Part shown: piece by piece, positions 54,231-63,590 of the stretch
Layout of the letters: each line of letters starts with the position of its first letter
Position numbering within the stretch: the stretch's first letter is position 1
Source: Burkholderia sp. 4M9327F10
GTDB lineage: Bacteria; Pseudomonadota; Gammaproteobacteria; Burkholderiales; Burkholderiaceae
Reading direction: 5' to 3'
Assembly (NCBI RefSeq): GCF_005503145.1
Contig: NZ_SCNV01000030.1
Coordinates: forward strand, 1 to 64,000
Length of the DNA stretch: 64,000 nucleotides
Position numbers and translations under genes: made by a program
The notes under the pieces: generated by a model
What the model was told of the DNA's origin: nothing
Database searches by the model: none
Seen by the model: only the letters and a program-made list of their open reading frames with translations

Positions 54231-55247
54231 ATGTCCTCTCTTCCATCGCTTATCGCCACTGACGTGGATTTCGAGCGCACCGGTTTCCAGACCGGTGCGC
54301 TGCGGCTACCGTGGTCCCACGACCGCTCCGCCTACGGTCACATCCCGATCCCGCTCGCCGTGCTCAATGCGGGTGCCGGCACCGGTCCAACGGTTCTTCT
54401 GACCGGCGGCAACCACGGTGACGAATACGAGGGCCCCGTCGCGCTGATGAAGCTGATGCAGCGCCTGCCCTCGATGAAAATCCATGGACGCCTGATTGTG
54501 ATTCCCGGGCTGAATTTCCCGGCGTTCATCAACGGCTCGCGCACGTCCCCGATCGACCGGGGCAATCTGAACCGCCTGTTCCCGGGTGTGCGCAACGGTC
54601 AGCCAACGGAAATGATCGCGCACTACGTCGAAACGGAGCTGCTGCCGCGTGCCGACATCGTGATCGATCTTCACGCAGGCGGTGCTTCGTTCGACCACCT
54701 GCCGACGCTGCTCGCCTCACCGCCGGCGCAAGGCGAGCGGCGCGCGCTCTACCTCGATCTGGTGCGCGAGTTCGGCTCACCGAACACGATGATCATGGAT
54801 CTGCTCGGCGAGGACCGTACCATCGCGGCGGCAGCCGAGCGGCACGGCAAGCTTTTCCTGTGCGGCGAATTCGGCGGTCACGCAGGCTGCGACGCGGCCA
54901 ACCTCGCGATCGTCGAAAGCGGTTTGCAGCGCGTGCTGCACCGGCTCGGCGTGACACCCGAGCCGTATCCGTCGCCTGCGGGCGAGACGCGCATGCTGCG
55001 CGTGGCGGGCGCGCGCCACTACGTCTATGCGCCGCTTGCGGGCGTATTCGAACCCACGTTCGCGCTCGGCGACCAGGTTCTGGAAGATCAACTGGCAGGG
55101 CGTCTCTTCGATCCGCACCAGCCGTGGAAAGCGCCGCTTGAGATTCGCTTTCGCGGCGATGGCACGGTGATGTGCATGCGCACATTTGCCCGCGTCGAAC
55201 CCGGCGACTGCATTGCACTGCTGGCCGCGCACAGCGACGCGATCTGA
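54231..55247 (+). CDS. Succinylglutamate desuccinylase/aspartoacylase family deacylase (M14-like)
   Basis: A 338-residue Zn-dependent enzyme. Metal ligands are H62-x2-E65 (GGNHGDEYEG) and H148 (VIDLHAGG); the substrate-binding Arg and GNLNRLFPG (111-119) resemble N-acetyl-diaminobutyrate deacetylase DoeB. The family removes acyl groups from N-acyl amino acids. No ectoine genes are adjacent, so the substrate may be another N-acyl amino acid. It heads a gene series with an MFS importer and a hydrolase. Confidence 0.83.
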   Translation: MSSLPSLIATDVDFERTGFQTGALRLPWSHDRSAYGHIPIPLAVLNAGAGTGPTVLLTGGNHGDEYEGPVALMKLMQRLPSMKIHGRLIVIPGLNFPAFINGSRTSPIDRGNLNRLFPGVRNGQPTEMIAHYVETELLPRADIVIDLHAGGASFDHLPTLLASPPAQGERRALYLDLVREFGSPNTMIMDLLGEDRTIAAAAERHGKLFLCGEFGGHAGCDAANLAIVESGLQRVLHRLGVTPEPYPSPAGETRMLRVAGARHYVYAPLAGVFEPTFALGDQVLEDQLAGRLFDPHQPWKAPLEIRFRGDGTVMCMRTFARVEPGDCIALLAAHSDAI

Positions 55248-55309
55248 ACTCACAACGACAGCAACGATCGCCGCCACATGCGCGGCGACTCTTGATCCGG
55301 AGACACTGT

Positions 55310-56677
55310 ATGAGCGCCCATCCCCCGTTGACACAGCCGGCCGAGCCGCCGCATGCGGGGCTTGCCGCAAGCGGCGTTCGGCATCCCGGCTACGTCGTGC
55401 TGCTGTTCTTCGTCTGCTTCGCGTTCTCGTATCTGGACCGCCAGATCGTCAGCATTCTCGTGCAGCCGATCAAGCAGTCGCTCGCGCTAACGGATACGCA
55501 GATCGGCCTGCTGCAAGGCTTTTCATTCACGCTGTGCTACGCGACGGCGGGGGTTTTCGTCGCACGCCTTGTCGACCGAACCAATCGCGTGAAGCTGATC
55601 GCCGTATGCATCGCGATCTGGGCGATATCGACGACGCTGTGCGGATTCGCGACCAACTTCTCCGAACTGCTGGTCGCCCGCGCAGGGACCGCGATCGCCG
55701 AGGCGGCTTTGAGTCCCGCCGCGCTATCGATCTTCGGCGATATCTTCGCGCCGCGCCGTGTTGCGCGTGCCAGCAGCGTATTCATGCTCGGGCCGTACGT
55801 CGGCGGTGGTGTCGCGCTGTTCGGCGGCGGCATGCTGCTGTCCGCGGCGCACGGCGCCGGCGGCACGTGGCTCGCGATGCACGGCGTGGCGCCGTGGCAG
55901 CCGGTGTTCGTGGTGGTTGGATTGCCCGGGCTCGTGCTCGCCGCGCTGGTCGCTTTCACGGTTCGCGAGCCGGTCCGTCTGGAAACACCCGCTCATGCGA
56001 CGCAGGCGAAAGACGAGATGCCGTCGCTGCGCGAAGTGATGGCCGAACTGTTCGTGCACAATCGCTTCTGTCTGCCCTACTTCGCCGCGTACGTCGCCTT
56101 GATCACGCTGTTCTACTCGCATGCTGCCTGGTTTCCGACATTGCTGATGCGCCATTTCCATCTCGCACCGAAGACGGTCGGCCAGACGGCCGCGCCCGCC
56201 TACATGATCGGCGGCATGCTTGGCGTAACCTGTGCAGGCGTGCTCGCGGCTCGCGTCACCGACGACACGACCTTGCGCAAGGTGCTCGGATTCTCCGCCT
56301 GCGCGGTTGCGGCGCTGGTTCCAGCCGCGATTGCGATGCCGCTCGTTAGCAGCAGCACCGCTGCAATCGTGCTCTACGGGATGTGTGCGTTCGGCGCGAG
56401 CATCGCGATGGGGCTTGCGCCGGTGCCGTTGCAGATCGCCGTGCCGAACCGGATGCGCGGCCGTTCGCTCGCGCTGCTCGTGTTCATGACCAACACGATC
56501 AGCGGTGGCGTGGGTCCGCTCGCGGTCGGCTACCTGAACGAACGGCTCGCGCCCGCCGGTACGAGCCTGGGCGTCGCCCTTGCGCTGGTGGGCGGTGTAT
56601 CCGCGCTGGCCAGTGCCGTGCTCTACGCCGTGGCAACCCGGCGCGTGCAGGATGCGCGCCGGCTCGCCACGGCCTGA
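55310..56677 (+). CDS. MFS transporter (spinster-like)
   Basis: A 455-residue protein with 12 predicted segments. The first carries FSYLDRQIVSILVQPIK, typical of the spinster/ACS branch, and later come ARLVDRTNR and SIFGDIFAPRR. It follows the deacylase by 62 nt; ATG 55310 has GGAG 8 nt upstream, whereas the longer frame to 55172 is antisupported by overlap. It probably brings the deacylase substrate into the cell. Confidence 0.87.
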   Translation: MSAHPPLTQPAEPPHAGLAASGVRHPGYVVLLFFVCFAFSYLDRQIVSILVQPIKQSLALTDTQIGLLQGFSFTLCYATAGVFVARLVDRTNRVKLIAVCIAIWAISTTLCGFATNFSELLVARAGTAIAEAALSPAALSIFGDIFAPRRVARASSVFMLGPYVGGGVALFGGGMLLSAAHGAGGTWLAMHGVAPWQPVFVVVGLPGLVLAALVAFTVREPVRLETPAHATQAKDEMPSLREVMAELFVHNRFCLPYFAAYVALITLFYSHAAWFPTLLMRHFHLAPKTVGQTAAPAYMIGGMLGVTCAGVLAARVTDDTTLRKVLGFSACAVAALVPAAIAMPLVSSSTAAIVLYGMCAFGASIAMGLAPVPLQIAVPNRMRGRSLALLVFMTNTISGGVGPLAVGYLNERLAPAGTSLGVALALVGGVSALASAVLYAVATRRVQDARRLATA

Positions 56678-56714
56678 GCGGCGCAAATCATTTTCGACCA
56701 GGAATAGCCTCACC

Positions 56715-57590
56715 ATGAACAACGCTTCCATTACCTACCGGGTCGGCGACGCCACCATCACCCGCGTCGACGAGACCGCGTTCGCACTCGCGCCCGACGT
56801 CCTGTTCCCCGACTGGAACGCCGCCGATGGCCGTGCGCTCGAAGAACACCTGGCCACCGCCAGCCTGGATCTCGTAAACCGGCGCGTGCCGCTGAAAACG
56901 CATTTATGGGTCGTGCAGATCGACGGCCTGACAGTCGTTGTCGATACCGCAATCGGCAACGGTAAAAAGCGCCCGTTCAGCGCGCTGTTCGACCGGCTCG
57001 ACAACCCGGTGCTCGAACGTTTCGAAGCCGCGGGCTTCTGGCGCGAGCAGATCGACTATGTGCTGCTCACCCATCTGCACGTCGATCACGTCGGATGGAA
57101 TACACATTGGCAGGACGACCGGTGGGCGCCGGTGTTCCCCAACGCTACCTATGTATTCAGCCAGCGCGAGCGCGATTACTTCGCCACGCCGGCCGGTGAA
57201 GCGCGGCGCATGGTGTTCGAGGACAGCGTGCTGCCCGTCATCGAGGCGCAGCAGGCTCGTGTTGTGGCGGACGTGGAAGAGGAAATCGCCGAGGGCATCC
57301 GGTTTCTTCCATCACCGGGCCATAGCATCGGGCACATGGCGATCGAGATTCGCTCGCGTGGGGAAACCGCGCTGTTCTCCGGCGACGTGATGCATAGCCC
57401 GCTGCAAGTCTATCGCCCGCAATGGAGTTCGATGTTCTGCCTCGACCCGGCGCTGGCGCGCACCTCGCGAACGTGGCTGCTTGAGCGCGCGGCGAGAACC
57501 GGTGCGACGGTGTTCGCCGCGCACTTTCCGGAAACCTCCGCGGGGACGGTGCACGAGCGCGCGAGCGGCTTCGAATGGCGGTATTCGTGA
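56715..57590 (+). CDS. MBL-fold metallohydrolase
   Basis: A 291-residue protein with the metal motif H120-x-H122-x-D124-H125 (LTHLHVDHVGW), a later His in PSPGHSIGHM and D in FSGDVMH. This is the metallo-beta-lactamase fold, related to lactonases. It is 37 nt after the MFS gene. In a series with a deacylase and importer it may hydrolyse an ester, lactone or lactam of the same compound. Confidence 0.87.
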   Translation: MNNASITYRVGDATITRVDETAFALAPDVLFPDWNAADGRALEEHLATASLDLVNRRVPLKTHLWVVQIDGLTVVVDTAIGNGKKRPFSALFDRLDNPVLERFEAAGFWREQIDYVLLTHLHVDHVGWNTHWQDDRWAPVFPNATYVFSQRERDYFATPAGEARRMVFEDSVLPVIEAQQARVVADVEEEIAEGIRFLPSPGHSIGHMAIEIRSRGETALFSGDVMHSPLQVYRPQWSSMFCLDPALARTSRTWLLERAARTGATVFAAHFPETSAGTVHERASGFEWRYS

Positions 57591-57649
57591 CAAACACCGA
57601 GCGGCATTTTTCGGTAAAGCGGCCTCTACTCTTCTGGCGCAACCGAAGT

Positions 57650-58897
57650 CTATTGAAGCCTGTTTGACGGCATACCCTTGCCGGCCTCCTTCATGCTCAC
57701 CTTGTTCACCAACAGCACAGCTGCTGTATTTCCGAAAAGATTGATAGCGGTCCGCCCCATGTCCATGAAAACATCGACGCCGGCAATGATCGCGATCGCC
57801 TCCACCGGCATGCCGATCGCGGTGAGTACCGTTGCCATCGCAACCAGGCTGCCCGAAGGAACATTGGCAATTCCCTTACTGGCAACAACGGTCGTGACAA
57901 GCACGGTCCACAAGGCCGCTGGCGATAAGTGCATGCCATAGGCATCCGCAAGGAAAGTTGTGGCCAGCGCAATGTACATCGCCGATCCATCCATATTGAA
58001 GCTATAGCCAAGGGGCAAAACGACGGCACTGATCCGGGTAGGAACACCCAGTTTCTCAAGACTTTCCATGTGCGAGGGAAATGCCACTTCAGAAGACCGG
58101 GACACAAACGCAAGCGCAACTGGCTCCATCACCCTTCGTAAAACCGCGAACGGGTTGTACCCGATCGCCAGCATGACGAGACAAAAGATGACCACGAGGA
58201 TCAGCAACGCGAAGTACATTGTTCCCACCAGCTTCAGAAGCCCTAAGAGCACGCTGGTTCCTTGCGATGCGAATACCCACGACATGATCCCGAATACCGC
58301 GACGGGCGTCAGTGCCGTGATCCAGCCTGTCATGCGGAAAATAGCCGATAGAAGTGCTTCCATAAACCCGATTACGCGTTCCGCGCCAGTTCCGACACCC
58401 GCCAGAGCAATGCCGAGCAGGATGGCAAAGACAAGCGTAGGGAGAACCTTCTGGTTTGCCATGGCTGCAAACAGGTTCGAGGGAATCAGGTCAAGAAGGT
58501 AGTGAACCCAGTCGAACGATGTCGCGAGGTTTGGCGGTACGCTCCCGGTTGGCGCCAGCCCCGCACCTTCCCCCATATGAAAAATCTGATGTATAGCCAG
58601 CGCCACCGCGATAGAGACGATAGTCGCAACGAGAAACCACAGCGCGGCAACGCCGGCCACGCGTCCGAGCTGACGCATGTCACTGCCCATGCGATAGGCT
58701 CCCAGCGTGACCGACGAGAAAACAAGTGGAATCACGACCATCTTTATTGCTTCTATGAAGAGCAGGCCTAGCGGATTCAGCAATTTGGCGAACTCCGGCC
58801 ACTTAAGGCCAACCAGCGCACCGAGCAGCAACGCAAGAACTGTTTGCAGAGGCAACGAGGATGCGCCTTTGCGTAGCCCAACCGTAATTGCACTCAT
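57650..58897 (-). CDS. Dicarboxylate/amino acid:cation symporter (DAACS family)
   Basis: A 415-residue inner-membrane protein with eight segments and two hairpin loops. Motifs include SVTLGAYRMG, the serine-containing loop SRSSEVAFPSHM and GYSFNMDGSAMY (the NMDG signature). GGAGG lies 8 nt before the ATG. DAACS carriers take up dicarboxylates or amino acids with Na+ or H+. It is the last gene of the GntR-led operon and probably imports a compound related to the GH88 and aldolase products. Confidence 0.9.
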   Translation of the reverse strand: MSAITVGLRKGASSLPLQTVLALLLGALVGLKWPEFAKLLNPLGLLFIEAIKMVVIPLVFSSVTLGAYRMGSDMRQLGRVAGVAALWFLVATIVSIAVALAIHQIFHMGEGAGLAPTGSVPPNLATSFDWVHYLLDLIPSNLFAAMANQKVLPTLVFAILLGIALAGVGTGAERVIGFMEALLSAIFRMTGWITALTPVAVFGIMSWVFASQGTSVLLGLLKLVGTMYFALLILVVIFCLVMLAIGYNPFAVLRRVMEPVALAFVSRSSEVAFPSHMESLEKLGVPTRISAVVLPLGYSFNMDGSAMYIALATTFLADAYGMHLSPAALWTVLVTTVVASKGIANVPSGSLVAMATVLTAIGMPVEAIAIIAGVDVFMDMGRTAINLFGNTAAVLLVNKVSMKEAGKGMPSNRLQ

Positions 58898-59016
58898 GGT
58901 GACCCTCCTTACATCCAGTATGATTCGTAATACTGATTAATTTGACCCCGATGCCGGAAAATTGAAGCCAGAATTTCCTGCACGGGGACCGGTCACCCCC
59001 AGGACGGACGCCGAAC

Positions 59017-59907
59017 TTACCCCACCAGGCTTCCGATCAGCTCCAGCGCCGCTTCCGCGCGTTCGAGATTGTCAACTTCTGCGCCTTGCAAAGGTGCACG
59101 CGCGACCCCCACCGGATACCCCACAAACTCCATGGCGTCCTTTAATGGGCCGGGGTGGTTAGCGGTGTATAACGCGTTGACGAGCGGCAGCAACGCGTAA
59201 TGCGCTTCGCGCGCTGTGTCGATATCGCCCTGCTTTACCGCGTCAAAGAGCTTGCGGTGCAACGCTGGAACCAGATTGGACGTCATGAAAATTCCACCTG
59301 GGCTTCCCAGCAGGAAGGTCGGAAAACCAAGATCGTCATCCCCGGACAGGATGGCAATGCGATCACCAATGGCCTTGATTTTTGCGGAGACGATGGCGAG
59401 GTCGCGCTCGCACTCCTTTAGCGCAACGATGGACTCAATGGTCGCGAGTTTCTCAAGAATCGGAATATCGAGGTTAAGGCCAGTACGGCCGGTGTTGTTA
59501 TAGGCGACGATCGGCAGCGATGTTGCATCTGCAACGCGTGCGAAATGTTCGTAGACGCCGGCTGGACTCGCCTTGATGTAGTAGGACGGCAGCACCAGCA
59601 CCGCACTCGCGCCCGCTTTCTCCGCGTAACGCACCGTGTCCTGAACCTCGCGGGTCCCCGGAGCCAGTGCGCCGGCCAGCACCGGCACACGGTTGGCAGC
59701 CTGGTCAATGGCGACCTCAATGACGCGTTGGCGTTCGGACGGCGTCAAACTGACGAATTCGCCGCTGCCCCCGACAACCAGCAGACCGTGTATGCCCGAT
59801 TCGATCTGAAAATCGACGATCTTGCGAAACGACGGTTCATCAAACTCGTCATTGCGGGTAAATGGCGTAACGATGGCGGTATAGATGCCATCCGGTGTGT
59901 ATTTCAT
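59017..59907 (-). CDS. Dihydrodipicolinate synthase family aldolase
   Basis: A 296-residue TIM barrel. The Schiff-base Lys is K164 (IVALKECERD) and the proton-relay Tyr is Y136 (IVAYNNTGRTG). The pyruvate-binding motif is GGSGEF (47-52), where synthases often have GSTGE. The family includes enzymes for 2-keto-3-deoxy sugar acids. Beside a GH88 hydrolase, cleavage or dehydration of a ketodeoxyuronate-type acid fits better than lysine synthesis. Confidence 0.87.
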   Translation of the reverse strand: MKYTPDGIYTAIVTPFTRNDEFDEPSFRKIVDFQIESGIHGLLVVGGSGEFVSLTPSERQRVIEVAIDQAANRVPVLAGALAPGTREVQDTVRYAEKAGASAVLVLPSYYIKASPAGVYEHFARVADATSLPIVAYNNTGRTGLNLDIPILEKLATIESIVALKECERDLAIVSAKIKAIGDRIAILSGDDDLGFPTFLLGSPGGIFMTSNLVPALHRKLFDAVKQGDIDTAREAHYALLPLVNALYTANHPGPLKDAMEFVGYPVGVARAPLQGAEVDNLERAEAALELIGSLVG

Positions 59908-59960
59908 GACTTCCTCTCTAGCATGCCCGACACTCTGACGATCGGGCTGGTTGGCGGCTA

Positions 59961-61139
59961 TCAGCGGCTATTCGCAAGTGACAGCACGGAAAGGTCTTGC
60001 GATAGCTCGCGAAACAGGCACTCGGCGATCCAATAGTTGCCGTAGGGCATGATGTCCTCCTGCGGGAATCTGCCCAACCTCGGCTTCCCAGGCTCGACAT
60101 GTCGCATGCGCCCCCATGTACCGTGAAGTACGGTTCCGCTATCAGTGACGAAGTTGTCAAGAAGCACCGCTAGCGTGTTGCGGGCCACGTTCCGATAGCG
60201 TTCGGCTCGCTCCTCACGCCATTGCGCGAGTCGCAGGAGCTGCGCTGTCCCGATCAATGCAGCACACGAATCGTAGGGGAGCTGATTGCGGTCGGGATCG
60301 TGATAGTCATAGCGCGGCACCCATCCTTCGGGGGCGTTATCGACGTACCAGTCAGCCGCGCGAGTCGCCGCCTCCAGATAACGCTCTTCGCGGCTGGCCT
60401 CGTAGCCGTGCGCATATCCGAGCATCGCCCACGCCTGCCCGCGCGCCCACACGCTCTCGTTGTTCCAGCCCTGCAGACTAAAGCGGCCCGTCACCTTCCG
60501 CGTCTCCGGGTCAAGCGAGGCTGCGTGACATGCGGATCCATCCGGCCTGACCAGACCCACATCAAGAACAGTGTCGAGGTGACGATACGGCAGCACGGCG
60601 CGGCTCTGATCCCATTGAGACGCCCAAAGCATGGACGGAAGATTGAGACCGGTGTCGATGACGATACGATCTGCACCCGCAATCTGCAGAAACGCATTGG
60701 CCTTTCTGTCAAAGATGTTGGCAAAATTCTGGCCGCCCGCACACACCCATAGCTTCAGTTTCTCCTGCCCCGTGAGCAGATAGCCGAACGTCAGCGCGTA
60801 GTACATGTCGATGCCGGTAGACGAGAAGACGGTCGGATAGCGCGCCAATACCGGACCGATCCGCTCGGTGATCTGCATTGCGGCATCACCGTATTTCTGC
60901 TCGCGCGTCAGCGCAAACAGTAGCCACAGGCGCCCGGCGAGAAATCCCGCCCATTGAAAATTCGCCCAGCTATCCCACACGTATTCGCTATCCCAGCTGT
61001 ACCCTCCGGTCATATAGTTCAATCGCGGGACACCGGGCGAATTTCTCTGCTCTTTACATAGAGCATCGGCGCCAGTGCAAAGCTTCGCGAGTCCTTGCTG
61101 CAGGAGTTGACGATATTGACTGTCGTTAGTTGTACTCAT
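59961..61139 (-). CDS. GH88 unsaturated glucuronyl hydrolase
   Basis: A 392-residue (alpha/alpha)6 barrel, cytoplasmic (no signal). D162 (VIDTGLNLP) matches the catalytic Asp and D111 the second one; WARGQAWAMLGYAHG (231-245) is a family signature. The enzyme hydrates the unsaturated uronide left by polysaccharide lyases, releasing the keto-uronate. This links it with the alginate-lyase-like protein at 51747. The gap to the DHDPS-family gene is 53 nt. Confidence 0.87.
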   Translation of the reverse strand: MSTTNDSQYRQLLQQGLAKLCTGADALCKEQRNSPGVPRLNYMTGGYSWDSEYVWDSWANFQWAGFLAGRLWLLFALTREQKYGDAAMQITERIGPVLARYPTVFSSTGIDMYYALTFGYLLTGQEKLKLWVCAGGQNFANIFDRKANAFLQIAGADRIVIDTGLNLPSMLWASQWDQSRAVLPYRHLDTVLDVGLVRPDGSACHAASLDPETRKVTGRFSLQGWNNESVWARGQAWAMLGYAHGYEASREERYLEAATRAADWYVDNAPEGWVPRYDYHDPDRNQLPYDSCAALIGTAQLLRLAQWREERAERYRNVARNTLAVLLDNFVTDSGTVLHGTWGRMRHVEPGKPRLGRFPQEDIMPYGNYWIAECLFRELSQDLSVLSLANSR

Positions 61140-61195
61140 TTTCCTGACGCCTCTGATACATGATGGGGTTCATGAACTGAAAAAGCTCCGTTAAA

Positions 61196-61870
61196 TCATG
61201 ACTTGCCGGATTGATACACGATTCGCTCGAGAGCGCCGCGCACGTGAGCGGAAGCCAGCGACTCAGCAAGCTGTACATCGCGCCGCTCAATCGCATCGAT
61301 GATTGCCAGATGCTCTTTATGGATTTCCTCCGCGCGGCGCCGCGTAACCGTAGCGATACCGGCCCTCATGACGAGCTGGATCTTGTTGCACAGATTCTGC
61401 AGCAGCAGGTTGAGCTCGTCCGACGCCGCCACCTCGGCGATAGCCATGTGAAAGGCAATTCCCGGCACGACTGCATCAAGATTGCCGCCGTCTTCAATCG
61501 CAATCGTATGCAGATTCAACGCTTCCGCGTTCGCGCGCAGGTCCGCGATGAGCTGCACCGTTGCTTTCTCAGCCGCCCAGCGCGCCGCAATGCCTTCCAG
61601 GGCGGCACGAATCGTATAGATCTGCCGGATCTCCTCTGCCGAAGGCTTGCGGACCGTGACCGCCTTGTTGAGCCTGCCAACGACAAGGCCCTCGTTTTCC
61701 AGCGTGATCAGCGCCTCGCGAATCGGCGAACGGCTCATCGAAAGCTGCTCGGAAAGCGTCTTTTCGTAGATGGGCTCGCCAGGCTTCAGTGAACCGTCGA
61801 GAATCGCGTTCCGCAAGATATCTGCGACCGTGCTGCCAAGCGCGGCGCGTGAAGGGGGTGCAAAAGACAT
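61196..61870 (-). CDS. GntR family regulator, FadR/FCD subfamily
   Basis: A 224-residue protein. The winged HTH is about 5-70 (TVADILRNAILDGSLKPGEPIYE, LSMSRSPIREALITLENEGLV) and the all-helical FCD domain about 80-220, with metal-binding His/Asp likely. FCD regulators respond to sugar acids or fatty acids. ATG 61870 has GGAG 5 nt upstream. It is the first gene of the operon. Two copies of TGTCGACA lie upstream and are its likely operators. Confidence 0.9.
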   Translation of the reverse strand: MSFAPPSRAALGSTVADILRNAILDGSLKPGEPIYEKTLSEQLSMSRSPIREALITLENEGLVVGRLNKAVTVRKPSAEEIRQIYTIRAALEGIAARWAAEKATVQLIADLRANAEALNLHTIAIEDGGNLDAVVPGIAFHMAIAEVAASDELNLLLQNLCNKIQLVMRAGIATVTRRRAEEIHKEHLAIIDAIERRDVQLAESLASAHVRGALERIVYQSGKS

Positions 61871-61891
61871 TTTTCTCCAGTTGCCTGTCTC

Positions 61892-61921
61892 GTGTCGACA
61901 CTTCATAAATTATGTCGACAC
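61892..61921. promoter_or_regulatory. Paired TGTCGACA palindromes upstream of gntR (candidate operators)
   Basis: GTGTCGACAC (61892-61901) is a perfect palindrome, and TGTCGACA occurs again at 61913-61920 with AC after it. Centres are 20 bp apart, two helical turns, suiting cooperative dimers. A weaker match (TGTCGATA) is at 61942-61949. Confidence 0.6.
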
Positions 61922-62230
61922 TAAGGTCGAGTCAAGCCCAATGTCGATAAACCGAGTAAACCCTGGTCTACGAGACCTTCCGCTTGAAGAGCCCATATAA
62001 ACGGCCAACAAAGACATAAATTGCAAAGACTTCGCACACGGCCAGGCGTTAAGTGCGGTAGCACACAGAAGCTCGCAATTTGCGGACGTACCGTGTTGCA
62101 ACAACGATTGAGCGGCGCCTCAGCTCAACGTCTCCCGCTATACAAGCCGCACAGGGGCGATGATGGATCCGGACGACTTGCAATACCGCGCACGAACGAG
62201 GTACGCAGCCTCCCGGGCGCAAGCTGAATC
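61922..62230. other. Intergenic region between the gntR operon and the GT4 gene
   Basis: A divergent gap. Apart from the partial palindrome at 61942-61949, no gene, strong hairpin or consensus promoter was recognised. Confidence 0.45.
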
Positions 62231-63385
62231 GTGAACACGCCGATCGATTCCCTGCAGGTCGGCATGCGCCGCCCACTGGCGCGGCCCGATGGTCTTGAGC
62301 GGATGCTCCAGACCCTGGCCGCGGCGTTGCCTCGCCAGGGCGTCAACGTGCGCGACCCAGGCGCCGCCACGCCGGCCTCGCTCGCCTCATCCAGCACGGT
62401 GCTGCAGACCTTGGCCAATGCGCCCGCCAGTTTCGCGCGGCTGCTGCGGCGCACCTCCGCACAGCCCGGCACGCTCGAACCCGAGCGCAAACCCGATGTG
62501 GTCGCGCTGCACTTCGCGCCGCAGGCCGCGCCGATCATCGGCAAATTCGGCAAGGTGCCGCGCGTCGTTCACTTTCATGGCTCGTGGGTCGACGAACACC
62601 GCACCGACCGCGGCGCCGCTTTAGTCGGCCCCTTGCGCTATGGTCTCGAGCGAATGGTGTATCACGGCGGCACACGCCATATCGTGCTGTCGCGCGAGTC
62701 GGGCGATGTTCTGCATATGCGCTACCGCGTCCCGGAGGAGCGGATTCGCGTGGTGCCCGGATGCGTCGATACCTCGCGCTTCGCTCTGCGCGTCACCAGG
62801 AAGCAGGCGCGCAAGCGTCTCGCGATACCGCAAGACCGGCCGGTGCTGCTGTGCGCACGGCCGCTTATCCCAGGCATGGGGCTCGACGATCTGATCGACG
62901 CGATCTTCATGGTCAAGCTGGCGGTGCCCGACGTGTTTCTGGTTATCGTCGGCACCGGGCCGGAGCAGGAGTTGCTGTACGCCCGCATCGTCGCACGCAA
63001 TCTGGAGGACCAGGTGCGGCTTGCGGGCTTCGTCTCCGACGATGCGTTACCGCAGTACTACCGCGCCGCCGATCTGACGATCGTGCCCACCGTCGTCATG
63101 AAAGACTGCGGGCTGACCGCGATCGAATCGCTCGCCACCGGCACTCCGGTTCTGGTCACGGCCGAAGGTGGCTCGGCCGAGGCGGTGGCGCCGCTATCGG
63201 ATCATCTCGTGATCGCGTCCGGCGGCTACCGGGAGCTCGGCAGCGGCATTGCCGATGCACTGCTCGGCGTGCGCGTGATGCCGAGCGCCGACGCTTGCCG
63301 CCGTTACGCGCGCAAACATTTCGATCATTCGGTGGTCGCAGCGCAGATCGCCGACGTCTACCGCGATGCGATAGAGACGTACTGA
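62231..63385 (+). CDS. Family 4 glycosyltransferase
   Basis: A 384-residue GT-B protein. The N-terminal acceptor domain contains RVVHFHGSW (about 112-120). The nucleotide-sugar domain has RVVPGCVDTSRF, then RPLIPGMGLDDLI, and the E-x7-E-type motif DCGLTAIESLATGTPVLVTAEGG. The start at GTG 62231 has a weak ribosome site. It probably transfers a sugar onto a lipid or polysaccharide precursor. No capsule or LPS cluster surrounds it. Confidence 0.87.
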   Translation: MNTPIDSLQVGMRRPLARPDGLERMLQTLAAALPRQGVNVRDPGAATPASLASSSTVLQTLANAPASFARLLRRTSAQPGTLEPERKPDVVALHFAPQAAPIIGKFGKVPRVVHFHGSWVDEHRTDRGAALVGPLRYGLERMVYHGGTRHIVLSRESGDVLHMRYRVPEERIRVVPGCVDTSRFALRVTRKQARKRLAIPQDRPVLLCARPLIPGMGLDDLIDAIFMVKLAVPDVFLVIVGTGPEQELLYARIVARNLEDQVRLAGFVSDDALPQYYRAADLTIVPTVVMKDCGLTAIESLATGTPVLVTAEGGSAEAVAPLSDHLVIASGGYRELGSGIADALLGVRVMPSADACRRYARKHFDHSVVAAQIADVYRDAIETY

Positions 63386-63590
63386 ATCGCACGGCAATTC
63401 GCCATTCACATTTCTTAAGGAAAACTTAAATCGTCATATCGACGATGCTTGAACACGCCTCCACGTTTCTTGAGAAGCGTATGTATCCGCCGTTACGTTT
63501 TGTCACCAGAACAGCGTCAACTCCTGTGATCCGGCTAGCGTTAAACCGGCAGCGCTGAACCTTTTCAGCCGCCACACAAGGAGTTAAATC

